From NCBI RefSeq assembly GCF_000003815.2, contig NC_049979.1:15619240-15683239 (forward strand): 64,000 bases of DNA, written 5' to 3'. This document shows positions 48,501 to 60,407 of this stretch, piece by piece; the stretch's first letter is position 1; each line of letters starts with the position of its first letter. A model generated the notes under the pieces. The model had not been told where the DNA came from. It was given only the letters and a program-made list of their open reading frames with translations, and ran no database searches. The stretch is from Branchiostoma floridae (taxonomy: Eukaryota > Chordata > Leptocardii > Amphioxiformes > Branchiostomatidae). The position numbers were made by a program, and so were the translations under genes.

Positions 48501-51500
48501 AAAAGCATTACTGCCTACCGGCCATTTGCAAACCTTTAATAAAGCGATTCCGCCGTGGGAGCCTCCACGTACGCAAATATTGGCACGTCACTGATGTACC
48601 AGATTAATACATTGGTCACAGTTACTGTATACACGGACTGCACCCAGGGAAGCGGCCAGCACACGCATATCATGAAAAGTGTCATCTACTCTTATTCGTA
48701 CCGTACTACGGTAGAAAATTTTTGTTCAAATGAAGGACAGTAAACGTGAAAATGTTTCGAACATTTCGGTATTTCATTTTTCAAGAAACGGAAACGTTAT
48801 CAATAATATCAAGCGCAACTGACTGGATGCAAAATACGAAAACAAGGAATCTAAAATGTCGTATGTGTTTGTAACCTGTTGACGCCCTGACCTTTTTTTT
48901 CGGCGTTAGCATGCACTAGAAGGTAAAAGCTAGAAGTTAGAATCCCTGGAAATTGAATTAGTCCAGCTGTAGGTGGGGAATCCAAGTCCTAGCAATGCAC
49001 ACGTATTGTTAAGCGTCGTGCCAGAGAGGAGAAAACATCGTTATCAATGATCACGACACCGAACATCAAGTAGACAACCCAACAATGGTTAGTGGAGCCT
49101 GATAACATTCATATCAACAGGCAGTTCTACAGGAAAATTATGAGTACAAGAATAACATAATGAAAATCTTGTCACAAAATGTGAGCAGCAATAAGACTGA
49201 GACGGAAAACACATTGACGTTACCAAGACCGTGCACGACACATCAGTAACCTGTCCATGGATTCTCCTGTCTAGTACAAACACATTAACCGAAAGTGAAT
49301 TGAATGGCATATAGTGACGGAGCGGCCCCAGGTGCTGATATCCACCTACAAACGTACGTTTGGTATCTGCAATTTGTACGGGATTACCGAGTAACAGAGA
49401 ACGGACTTAATGTAATCACAATCACAGACCCACAGGAGACAGTGCGGATAAAGGGCGCCCAGGTACATTCATTCATCCGGACGCTATTTAACCAATAGAA
49501 CCTGAGTTATGCAACAGTGTACATGTGTAGTTCGTTTGTACTTTGTTGTAGATTTACAGACAAACACGAATTGGTTGCGCAATCAGAGGTCATAGTACGT
49601 GAAATATATTAAAAGAAAACGACACAAACACTATAGTCAAACCTGTAACTTTTTAACATAATAATTGTGTAGCCTGTAACACAATTTGATTATTTTGTAC
49701 TCATAATTTCCATGTACAACTGTCTGTTGATATGAATGTTAATTGACCTAAAGGTAACAGGTACTAAAATATCAAAAGCTTTATTCTAAATCTCTGTTAA
49801 TCGTTTTTGGCATCATATAGGATCACCTAAACGACTAATCAAGATCATGTCATGTCCGAACATACAATGTACAGATCGCCCCTTATACAATTACGAACTA
49901 ACAAGTCGCCCACATACAAAAACGTCCCGAGAACAATACAGTAGCAGGTAACCGCTTAGTGAACGGTGTAGCCCTCGTGTTGTAATGGATCTGTGGCGTG
50001 AACAGCATATGTAAACACACACACAACAAAGCCTGCGCGCTGCGAGGGGTGAAGGTCAGCCGTTGCTTAGTAAAACTCTGGGCAGCGCTAAATCAGACAG
50101 CTATCATGGTGTGAGGCTTCAGAGTTGTCACGTGGATCACATGGCCAACCGTACTATGGCGGGAACAAGACTTTCGGAATCAGCCGATCGCTGTTTAAGC
50201 TGATCTTATATATTATTAAGTTGCCCTTTTTTCAGCCTGAAGAATATGAAATGTGGACGGCACACCGCAAGCGAACAGCGTAAGATAACTTCGTTGTCGG
50301 TTCTGACGACTTTGTACGATCGACTTTGTACGGAGTCCAGATAGAGATGTTGTTAGATCTGCTACTTACTCTCCAAGCAGAGGTTGGTGGGAAAAATCGT
50401 GACCTTTTCCTTTCATAAGTTTTTTTTTTTCGACCGGGTGGTGTCATACTCCACCAACTACGCATGTAAAAGCCCTGTGTTCATACGATACGGAAATACG
50501 TGTATTGGGTAGGATGGTGATGACTCACTAGGATCAAGGAGCTTTTATCCTGATAAAAGCTCCTTGCTAGGATCTAATTTCTGAAAACGCCAGAAAACTC
50601 GGACCATCTGTTTCCACATCACTGCTAATTACGCATGCCGAAACAGAGAAATATGACGATAATGGCAATGTGATGCAACTCGGTACTGTCCACGTATGTA
50701 ACACACACACTTAGCTATTATAGACACGTACCCCCACAAAACTGACAACTATGTCAAACAACTCATGGTATAGCAAGCGACAAGGTTTATCTGTTCCTAA
50801 CAGGCTAAGCTAAGCCATATAATTTGAAGAATGAAAAGAGGTTCTCTCCTTCCAAACTGTGACGGACTGACTGTAGGAAATTCGAAGAGGTTTATCATAA
50901 ACCGGATAGTCGCATTTGTGTGCTGTCGCAGTCTCCATCGATGTAGAGTGCTACCGCAAACCGTGCCATAATTTGTCGTAAAATGGTTACGCCGTGGTGC
51001 AAATCAAAACACATTTATGGTCGCACGGCGCGAAACCTATTGCACCACGTGCAGTTCATTGGGCCTGATTTACTACCGATTGGGAATGGTTGAATGGGAA
51101 ACTGATAATCGTTCCGACAAGTTGGACACGTTCCAATCGGGCCGGCGGCCCAGCCATGCACGCTACCCGCGCCAGGACAGAAGCCTGCTAATATTGATTA
51201 CTGCAGGTCAGGAGGGAGAAGGTACCACCAAGATAGCCACACTGGAACAGTCATAGTAGTCTGATGGGAGTCGGTAGACAAAATATGAAACGCTGTCTAA
51301 TTGTTTGAGATCGCGAACGTTCACTGATCCTCGTGCCGTGGAGTTGCTGGAGATATAAATTGATAACGATTTGTCTATGCCGGAGTGCCTGTGCCTTGCT
51401 GTGAAGAATAACCACTATGTATATTTCCAGGTGCAGGGGAAGCCCGTACGGCGGGTGTGTTACCGGGGGATGTGCCGGGAGGAGGACCTGATACAGGAGA

Positions 51501-54500
51501 GGGACACGGTCCTGCTCAAGTCGGGGCCGCGCAAGAAGGACCTGCCGTTCGTTGCCAAGGTTACGGCGCTGTGGGAGGATCAGGACGGTAAGGCACAGCT
51601 TACCGTTGAGTGACGTATATGAGAGGATATGAAACTATAAGGAATGTTTTAAAACTACGTGATGTATATACGTATATCTATATTTTTTTAATTAGTGTCT
51701 TATTTTAATAGGGCAAAAAACTGTATCACAACCATCAGGTGGCTGAATACAGAATCAGTTTGCGTTAAACAGAACATCTTCAGTTTAATGCAGTTTCAGC
51801 AACAACAAATAGTGTACAAAGATTATTGAATAAACGTACAATGGGACACTGATTTAGGTAACGTGGGAAATCTTAGATTGTGGAAACTACGAGACTCCAG
51901 TGTTACAATACGGGTGATGTGTGAGGAAAGTTTGATGTCCTTGTGTGTGTGTTCTAGGTGAGATGATGATGAGTCTACTGTGGTACTACAGACCGGAGCA
52001 CATCGAGGGCGGAAAGCGGCCTCAGCATGGAGAGGTAAAACACAGTCATATCATGTTGTAATCATCAGGAGGGGCTAGGATAGGATAGGAAGGGATGAAA
52101 CTTCTGGAAGATTACACGGTGCCCATCGAACCTCCCTCGGAGGTATACAATTTAAAATATTGTGTGAAGTATAGACAACTCGTTAAAGCAAACAAAATCT
52201 TACGAGCCTTCCTATGCCGTCTCGAATAATACATTTTACTTCAAGATTCAAGCACTGCTGATAAATGGCTGATAAAGGGATTTTAGACACGTACTCCAAA
52301 GGTCGTACAGCGAGCGGAAACCGGTGTATATTGACGCTTTTTGACATGTTACAGGCAGAATAGCGCATCCATTTCATATTAGGCATGGTAGATATGGTGG
52401 AAACCTTTAAGGTTAAAAACACCGAAATTTATCTAGAGGATGCCGATTGCAATCAAGAAAGTAGCTGCGCAGTGTCTATTGGGGAAGCCCTGACGGCAGA
52501 TCCTGCATCCATCACCACAGTAGAGACGTAACGTTACCCCATCCGCCCGGGCGGTGGTGTTGTGGATCGGCGTGATTTAAGCCGTCTCAATCCCTCCTCA
52601 TCGCGCCCCCTTCCGGACTAGACGGACGCCATTAGCGCAACATTTACGGTAATTTCGCCGTATTGATTTTAGCCTGGAGGTTCCAGGAAAATGGCTGTTC
52701 CGGGAAGCTGCCGTCAGTACCCAGCCACCTCAGCCATCGCCCGAACAATGAATAATTGAATTTCTACCGTAACCTAAAAGGCAACGCCGTGGTTGCTTGA
52801 ATTCATTATTTTCGGTTGGGAAAAACGATATTTTCTTTTTTAAATGACCGGGTTAATTGCTTGGCAAAGTGGGCAAGTATTTTAAGTGATCTAGTTATTA
52901 CGGCAAGTACCAGGGCTCCAAATGCCGTTTTGTCTTGTACAATATACCATATGGTTCCTAGTTTCTATTTTTTTCAGCTTTTTATACCAAATCCGTCTGC
53001 AATCTCAGTTGTTTTACAATTCCAAGCCCTATAGGTTGGTATCTCAAGTTCTGAAATGTGAAAATTTCTATCTTATCTGGATAGCGGTATCGTATGTTAC
53101 AATCGTACATTTTGATGTAGACCACAATTACGAAGGAACATTGATTGGGTGTTCATGTAGTGAACTCCATACAGTTAGTAAACGTACCAATAGGGAGACT
53201 TTAAACACGACGGCGTGGTCTAGGAATTGTGAAAACTGTTGCATTATGAACGTCATAACAACAAGTCATACGGAAGCTTCAGAACCTGGCGCTTAAGGCG
53301 ATAGTGCGACAAAGGAATTACTGTATAGCTGACGCCAAATCACTATAAGAAACCTAATGTAGTATTTTCGTCACGATGTTGTGTGTTGTTGAAGACATCA
53401 TAAATGTGCATAGTCTTGTGATTTGTGGTTGTGACGTTTGCAGGCAAGACAGGTGTTTTAGAATCTACCAGGACAGGCCAACGGGTGTCCCGCGACTCGT
53501 TAGTGGGGCGTCCTCTTCCCATTGCGTCATGGCCGCATGATTAACCCATTCGTGCCCGACATGTGCGCACTTCAAACGTCAACTGCCACTTTCAAGTCCC
53601 GAACGTGGGCGCGTCAAATGTTCCAAACCTTCACAAATGGAAGAGCTCGCTTTGACGTGCTCATTAGGAAATGTACCTGCCACCTCCCACGTGGGCATGC
53701 GTCATGAAACGTGCTGGTTACCGCGGCTACTCGGGCACTTCAGGCCAGGGGAGTATGTGAGGCCAATGTGCTAACGTTAAGTGTACACATGTAGCTTAAC
53801 GTTGTTCTGACACATCAAATACACGCACCGGATTTTCCGCTGATCTGATGTATCATAAGTGGCCTTGTGATGTTACAAGATAAAACGTCACTAAGTGTGT
53901 GAGGTATGGATGTTACACAGACATTTGACTTCCCCACTCGTCGTGGCTAATGCTTTGGTCACGGATTGGAAAAGGGGCCCTGCCCTGTTCACGGGCTTTT
54001 TTTGTCACTTTCGGGCGTGACCCCTACCTGTCTCCTCGGGGCATCCTGCGACTGCGGGATACTTTGGGTCATGACCGGACCCCGGATTGATTTTAACTCG
54101 GAGTTAAAATCAACCCGGGACCCGTTAACAAATAGACACCGTAAGGTCATCGTTACGCCGAGAGGTACCCCCGCGGTATCCGGCAGTCCACCGGGACAAA
54201 TTTGTGGCTTCGGGGCCCTGCCGGGGTTACACCTCCTATGGGCACCGGTGTAAATGTGACTGAAGCATTCGTCACCATTTATGGGGGAGCCTCTGGTGTT
54301 AACCTAAGGCGGCAGATCTCTGCACGCCAAAGGACCCAGCACACTTACCGAGACGGGTAGGGATGGTCCGTTGTGTTTGGCTGGTAAACGCAAGCTGTGC
54401 TGAAGTACAATTGCATTATCACTCTGATCAGCTATAAAAAAAATTAAAAAAAACACGTTACGCTCGGTCTGCCTTAGTTTACCTGCAAGAGCTTGAAACT

Positions 54501-56135
54501 TGGTTTCCACTCAGATGCCAGAATCAGATAAGAGGCCGCTTAAATATTAACGTGAGATATACAGACTCCGTAGCTGGAAACAATAACACCAGATGATTTG
54601 GCGAAAAGTCTTAAGAAAGCAGACGGCGCACTTCTTGGGTCAGCGATCCCCAAGACAGATGGATAAGGAAATCAACCGGGTAGGAAAACAGACCGGCTTG
54701 ATAGGAGGGTGAGGGCTCAATGTGGTTCACCCGTCCTACAACTGATAGTACTGGACACTACTGGTAACATCACCAAAATGGTGTCGTACTGGAAAAAAGA
54801 AAGTTGCTAAGATTCTGGCTCAAGTACAAAGCGCAAGGGGGTGCAATGGTATCTTACAAGAACATTGTAACCACTTTTGATTGATGGTAGTAAAAATTTA
54901 ATAACCGCTTGAGAGATATGACACGCTTGGACACTAAAGTTGACGTTTTGTCGAAGTGGACTCGTCCGTGGGGAGATGTCTAGCTTCATAAGATGGTTAC
55001 GGAGGTCTTACCTTTCCGAAAAGCTTACATTAACCGCAGAGGGTTGATTGTTAGACACACTCCAGACGTGCGTTCAGCCACGTGCTTCTATTGGCATTCT
55101 GGAGTGTGGCCAGCCCGCCCTGGCAGGCGTTCTCCTGACGTCAGGTCACCGGGAAATGGAACTGCTCGTAACTCTTCCCCAGACGGAGCGGCTTGACTCC
55201 CGGTCATGGTTAGGGAGAGGGGAGGACACGTAGGACGTTATCATCGGTGCAGCACATTATCTCATTTTGTTGATAGCTGGGTAGCAGAAAGGTTAATTGC
55301 AGGATGCATCAAATACAGTACTTAGAACCATACACCAAAATCACGTCGGTGTAAAATTGAATATTGAATATTTTGATGCAACTTGCAGATCTGTGAACAC
55401 ATTTTAAAAAGAAGCAGATACTTTTCCTTGGAATCCAAAAGAACAGTTAATTCTGCATCTAACTAATTTCCTGTTCCCCCTGTGTTTCAGTGTGAACTGT
55501 TTGCGGCTCGTCATCCAGACGAGAACAGTGTGGCTTGTATCGAGGACAAGTGTTATGTGCTCACCTACTCCGAGTTCTGCAGGTCAGCAAACCCGCATCA
55601 CTATCTTTTGTCCAGATGTTGTTCGATATCGATTGATTCTAACTTTCCCTCATCACAAACAATTTATAACTGTCCTCCGTTCGTATGTTCCGTCGAAAGC
55701 AAGTTTTGATAAACCATCTCTCGTTAACCCGTGTCAATCTGATAGATTAAAAGATATTCAGAAGTTTTACAAGCCATGGTACAACCCTACTAGGTTTGAT
55801 CTCGCCCCCAACCTTTACCCACAACAAACAGTGACAGGGAATGCAGACTGTGAGGTTGTTACCCCGTCTTGTGTGTTCTCCTCTCAGTTAGAGCCTGTCG
55901 TTCAATCTATTATAATCCCGTTATTTCTTCACAACCCAGATTCCGACGGCAGTTGAAAGTGCGAGGGGCAGACCGAAGCAGCTTGAGCTCACTCGTGCCG
56001 CTGGAGGAGGTGGACTTCTCGGCCTTCCTCCCTCCTCATCGCCGTCTCCCCGACAACGTGGACCCCGAGAGTGTCTACTTCTGCCGGCGAGTCTACGACT
56101 TCCGTCACGGCCGCATGCTCAAGAACCCCATCTAG
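42539..56135 (+). CDS. BAHD1: BAH-domain chromatin silencing protein BAHD1
   Basis: Nuclear protein that promotes heterochromatin and gene silencing in vertebrates; its BAH domain reads histone H3 lysine-27 trimethylation. Exons: 42539-42607, 45669-47283, 48045-48262, 51431-51587, 51958-52034, 55491-55582, 55940-56135. Phases (0, 1, 0, 1, 0, 2) agree and total 807 codons plus stop, against 780 aa in human. Recognisable human-like blocks are [13 protein letters not shown] and [11 protein letters not shown] in the disordered N-terminal half, a PLDLS motif at residues 378-382, then the BAH domain. That domain includes [75 protein letters not shown] and the C-terminal [13 protein letters not shown]. 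Exon 1 ([20 protein letters not shown], 23 codons) is assigned because its donor phase and ATGGCG context fit. If it is non-coding, translation would begin at the ATG at 45801 (residue 68). Candidate poly(A) signals are at 57277-57282 and 57412-57417. Confidence 0.92.
44356..44425. repeat. 19-bp perfect inverted repeat in BAHD1 intron 1
   Basis: AGTTTACCGGGGCTCCCAT (44356-44374) pairs with its exact reverse complement at 44407-44425 across a 32-bp spacer that contains CTTGGTGA twice. It would form a strong hairpin in the intron RNA or DNA. Confidence 0.75.
50528..50574. mobile_element. 15-bp-arm palindrome flanked by 8-bp direct repeats
   Basis: CAAGGAGCTTTTATC (50535-50549) and its exact inverse (50552-50566) are separated by 2 bp. 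CTAGGATC occurs directly on both sides (50528-50535 and 50567-50574). The layout and the AAGGAG-N-TT start match the palindrome at 40797-40820. It lies in BAHD1 intron 3. Confidence 0.6.
52035..55490 (+). other. Long BAHD1 intron 5, no other gene seen
   Basis: A 3.4-kb intron between the exon ending HGE and the exon starting CELFAARH. It holds a TAACGTTA at 52529 and another at 53772, plus a hairpin at 54087-54113. Open frames inside it are short and featureless. Confidence 0.6.
54087..54113. repeat. Near-perfect 27-bp palindrome
   Basis: TTGATTTTAACTC and GAGTTAAAATCAA are exact inverses separated by a single G, within BAHD1 intron 5. GC-rich imperfect inverted sequence continues on both sides. 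Confidence 0.7.
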
Positions 56136-57035
56136 TGAGGTAATTGTGAACTGCACCTATCCGTGCCGTGCTACTACAGCCTTCCACAGCGTCGTCAAGC
56201 TTGTTCATCCGTGAAGAAATAAGGAAGTAGTACCTAGTGTTGATCAACAGTTTCCCTCTTAGACAGTGTTTGAGTTGTGAAAGATTCATCATCAGGAGAG
56301 ATTCGTTTAACGTGATGTACTTATTTTTAAACACCAGACTTGGAGGTACTTTCTGTCACCATATGGTCACTCCACTTCTCTAACTTTCCGGATCCGAGAC
56401 ACAGACCAGAAGATATGGACGGACTATAGGACAAGCAGTTTTCTGTATAAGCTACTAGGATGTGTTTGTACAAAACTGAAGCTGTCGTCGACTATCCCAT
56501 GTGTGTGTGCATGTATCATGAACATACATGTCTAGTATAATTAGGAGAATTCAAAAGAAATTTTCACGATATTTATTTTCTTGATAGCCAGAAGAGGACC
56601 AATGCAAACATTTTTCGCTTGCTTCGTTGTTTATCGGGTGTGCGCTTTAGTAGCATACAGAACATGGTGTTAGGCAGTGTTACAGTGTTTGTTTTGTTCG
56701 GTTAACTATCTGAAGTTGTCGTTGCCTAATGGATATAAAGCGTGCTACTGTGTTTTATGAAGAAAAGCTATAAATGTGTTTGGTATAGTTGTGACATATG
56801 ATATGGTCATCAACACAAAAGTCGTAGCAGGTAATAGTGTCACACGGTTTACGAAAATGTTAATTCAAACATGGAAGATGATATGACAAAAATTGTTTCA
56901 AACTTCAAACTAGCTGTACTCAGAATAAGAGCTTACATGTTGAACTAATGTTGACATGCGGTTTGAAAAGGACGCCTGTGTCCAGGAAGTGAGAACGCTT
57001 CGTTGTTGTGGAGATTACGTAATGCTAGCTATGGG

Positions 57036-57251
57036 CACGCACCTGTACAGTTGTGTATAGAGAGTCGGGCGAGAATACAGAAATCTGCGATAGTATTTTG
57101 CTTAGAGAATCGCCGGATCACCCCTATTACTAATCCCCTTGTACACGCACCTGTACAGTTGTGTATAGAGAGTCGGGCGAGAATACAGAAATCTGCGATA
57201 GTATTTTGCTTAGAGAATCGCCGGATCACCCCTATTACTAATCCCCTTGTA
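57036..57251. repeat. Perfect tandem duplication, 2 x 108 bp
   Basis: 57036-57143 is repeated without any difference at 57144-57251. The unit starts CACGCACCTGTACAGTTGTG. As 108 is a multiple of three, open frames run through on both strands and create a false 36-residue protein repeat. It lies in the presumed BAHD1 3' UTR. Confidence 0.95.
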
Positions 57252-57494
57252 CATAGACCAAGAATTTGTTGAAAGAAATAAAGAAAAATCCTCTATCTTT
57301 CCTGAAGAGAGAGAATATATAATTTATTCTCATGTACATGTACTCTGTTCCACTGTGCATATACTCCAGAGGCAATGTAAAGAGAATCACCGAGCCTTCG
57401 CAGATCGTACCAATAAAGACGCTCAGAAATCGCCTGCGTGTATTTATTTCTTTGAATTACATCATTTTATGAATTCGAAAGTTACATAGAAGCA

Positions 57495-57775
57495 AACTAT
57501 TGCCACTTCTACTCAATGCTACCTCACTAGTGTCACTTCTACAACTATACTCAATTGAGATACAACACTGGTGTCACTTCTATACATATACTTGAAGCTA
57601 CCACACTATACATACTGTCACTTCTACAACTATACTCAATGCTATTACAATAGTGTCACCTCTACAAGTGTATTCAATCTTACCTTACTATATATACTGT
57701 CACTTCTACAACTATGTATAGTGTCACTTCAACAACAATACTCAATGCTACCACAATAGTGTCACTTCTACAACT
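57495..57775. repeat. Diverged minisatellite (GTGTCACTTCTACAAC units)
   Basis: About seven irregular units of roughly 25-50 bp built around GTGTCACTTCTACAACTATA followed by CTCAATGCTACCACA. The units are variably truncated. Confidence 0.75.
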
Positions 57776-58187
57776 AGATGAATCAAATGCATAATTATGT
57801 GAAGCATAGGAACCTGGAAATACAGTCGATAATTGGTTAGGGGTAGCTATGGACTTGCTGGTCTTCATCTGTTGCTTGAACAGGAGTTGCTACGGCAAGA
57901 AAGTAGAAAAGGGGGATTTTCCCATAATTCAACATTTAGAAACAGTACGTCTCCATCAAACATTTGACCGATTCTTTTTTCTCTTTACTTTCAGGCAGAC
58001 AATGTGGCACTGCACTCAAATCATTAACTTATTCTAACAGTACCACATACAAAGGGCAGACAGATGGTGAATGTAGTCTCATAGCCTTTTGAGTCTGTAA
58101 GGGCAGTGGGTCTATGCACGGTAGTGGATGGCTGTGCCCCAAATCGTCATGTTACGTACTGTAGTGTTTCCACGCTTTGGTATCAGA

Positions 58188-60407
58188 TTATACAGGATAC
58201 AAAGGTTCAGGATTACCTTCCTCCTTGTTGTATTTGACCCTTTGTTTAAATCGCCACACCAAGGTACCGATGAGCGTCAGCACAACCACTGATGCAACAA
58301 TCGCTGCGACCGGACCCGGACCGAGAGTGGGACCTGTGGAGCAAGTGCATCTGGGTTGAACGGGGATCTCTTTAGCAAATCATGCAGTATGTATTCGAAC
58401 CTGGGATCACAAACTGACCACACAACTGCGTACATACAGACAAAAGGACGTATTTGACAAGAGTTACATCTGGACATACGAACACAAAGGGGAATCGTTT
58501 TTTCCTTCATATTTTAATTAAGGTCAATCATCACACGTTGATTTTGTAAACTTGACAACTTAATGTAATATGAAGAAATTCTTACCTAGCTGTACTTTTG
58601 ATGGATTGGAGCTGGTTGACATGGAAATGATGTTATCTGGAAAAAAAATGATGCCAAGGAACCACAGTGAATTGTTTGTCATGTTGCAATCCACCCCGGG
58701 TTGGGGTTTCTGTGGTATACGTAAGAGACTCGTAAACGAACATACGTTAAGTCTCCAATACCTGCACTTTTACTGCAGAAATACATAAGAGATTTGGCAA
58801 TATGTATTGATCTCAGTTCAGCAATGTATCAGATGAGATGTTTTGCTGTGGCCAAGCAGTCATTTGTGCACATGATGATGCAATCTACAAACACCGTTGA
58901 CCAAAGTGTAAAAAAAAATAAATAAATAAATTCTGCTGAAAAGTTTATATTCATTCCACCTACTTGTTGGCTTTGTTGATTCTTGTTTGGTTGAAGGTGG
59001 CGGCGTTGTTTGTATGATAGTATGCTGTGTCTGTGTCTGTGTACTGGTTGACATGGTAGTACTTGCAGCAGGTCTCGCAGTAGTTTGGGAGGCGAGCCAC
59101 AGCTGACAGTACCTGTGGTCTGCTGGCGCGTACACACACGAATGGCAGTACCGTTGGTCAAGGTAGTACCTGTGCAAACAATGTGGAATTCAGATGAGTA
59201 TCATTAACGTTTTATATATGATGCATTTGTGATGTGATCATCTGTCAAACGCGATAAGCTACACATACATTGCGTACAAAGAAAGACATACTCACTCAAA
59301 GAAACAAATAAAGACATGCACACATCACACTCCATCATACGTAAACACACACACACATATAAACAAAGTTCTTCTCTATAGGCATACCCTGGAAAACAGT
59401 CTCCACAGACAGCATCGGACTGCGGGAGGCAAGGCTGCAGAACTTCCCTGTTCTGGTCCTGGCAGACCGTACAGGATATGCACCACGGTTCCATGTAGTA
59501 CTTGTTTTCTGGGCAGTCATCCACACTGGCTGCACGTGTACATATCTGGGGTTTGGCGTTTTATGTCTTAAGTTAGATATTTGCTACCAATTTTAACCAA
59601 TCTTAAGTGGGATATTTACTACCGATACTAACCAATCTTAAGTTAGATATTTGCTACCGAAGTTAACCAATCTTAAGTTGAATATAATCGTAAGTTAGAT
59701 ATTTGCTACCAATATCAACCAATCCGTACCATGAAGTAAAATAGTCCAAGGACGACCCAGTAACTTTTCTTGTCTGTGACGTTCTCTCTGAAAAGAGTGT
59801 TTCATCAGTAGATTATTGTGTGGACGTACAGAGTTGGGTCGCTCAAATAGTATGCTTAATGATTAAACACAAACTTAAGCGATAGCCTGATTCATGATCA
59901 ATTTTATCACTGGATACAGTGCCAATATCCGGTATCCGGCCTGAAGTTTATATTGTTAGAGAACTTTCTCGAGTCTGCCGTCATCACCTGACGACGGGAA
60001 ATCCCAAACGTAAGACACGTCACCATCACGAGTGTTCGTCAAAGTAGTTGTCCCAGGATATTGATCTTAAGCGAATACCATCTCATAGAAAAATATCTAC
60101 CTGAAGCCTCAAACTCCGCCGTACTAACTTTACCCACCCTGACCCGAGTTAAACAGACCCGTGCAGTACAGCGATTTAAGGATGAGCAGATTTGAATACG
60201 TGCTATAACATGTTGATATATGACTGTAATAGTGCGCGTTGGTATTTTTTAAACTTCTTGGCGAGACGAGAATACTACGGGTAGAATTCTATTAAAGATA
60301 TCAAAAACCACTTCGTGTGACATAAAGAACTTACTGCGACATTGCTGACAATAGCACGCAGATGTCTGACATGACCATGGTGTCCTCTCCACTGTCCAGG
60401 AGTGGCT
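58188..60407 (-). CDS. TNF-receptor-superfamily protein, EDAR-like, partial 5' end
   Basis: Type I membrane receptor with cysteine-rich repeats. Minus-strand exons are 60407-60335 (its start is uncertain), 59529-59388, 59169-58964, 58636-58586 and 58333-58188. Phases 1, 2, 1, 1 agree. The ectodomain has SACYCQQC, CPENKYYMEPWCISCTVC, then CLPQSDAVCGDCFPGYY and YCHSCVYAPADHRYC. The CGxCxPGYY...C..C arrangement resembles the EDAR/XEDAR/TROY subgroup. A Ser/Thr/Pro-rich stalk follows (STTMSTSTQTQTQHTIIQTT), then a transmembrane helix (VAAIVASVVVLTLIGTLVW) and a basic stop-transfer segment (RFKQRVKYNKEE). I end the gene by reading through to the TAA at 58190-58188 (tail GNPEPLYPV). A donor at 58216-58215 would allow a further cytoplasmic exon, but none was found in the 0.7 kb before BAHD1's 3' end. 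No death domain is seen. Signal-peptide exon(s) are not identified and should lie above 60407. Confidence 0.78.
59567..59725. repeat. About 41-bp tandem minisatellite, four units
   Basis: Units read TTAAGTTAGATATTTGCTAC followed by C(A/G)A-TT-AACCAATC, four times with substitutions and one truncation. It lies in the receptor-gene intron just upstream of the exon at 59529. Confidence 0.85.

Larger units (their letters stand above)
56136..58187. other. Convergent 3' region between BAHD1 and the TNF receptor gene
   Basis: BAHD1 3' UTR, ending probably near 57282 or 57417 where AATAAA occurs. It includes a perfect two-copy 108-bp repeat (57036-57251) and a diverged minisatellite (about 57495-57775). 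The 3' UTR of the minus-strand receptor gene must also end in the right half. No independent gene is supported. Confidence 0.6.

Noticed and set aside
57003-57272. 89-codon frame with a 36-residue internal repeat
   Set aside because: It is produced by the exact 108-bp DNA duplication and is open on both strands. Its position is in the presumed BAHD1 3' UTR.
57849-58037. 62-codon plus-strand frame starting MDLLVFICCLN with a pyrimidine-rich acceptor near 57990
   Set aside because: It lies between two convergent 3' ends with no partner exons or domain. The acceptor-like sequence alone does not support an exon.
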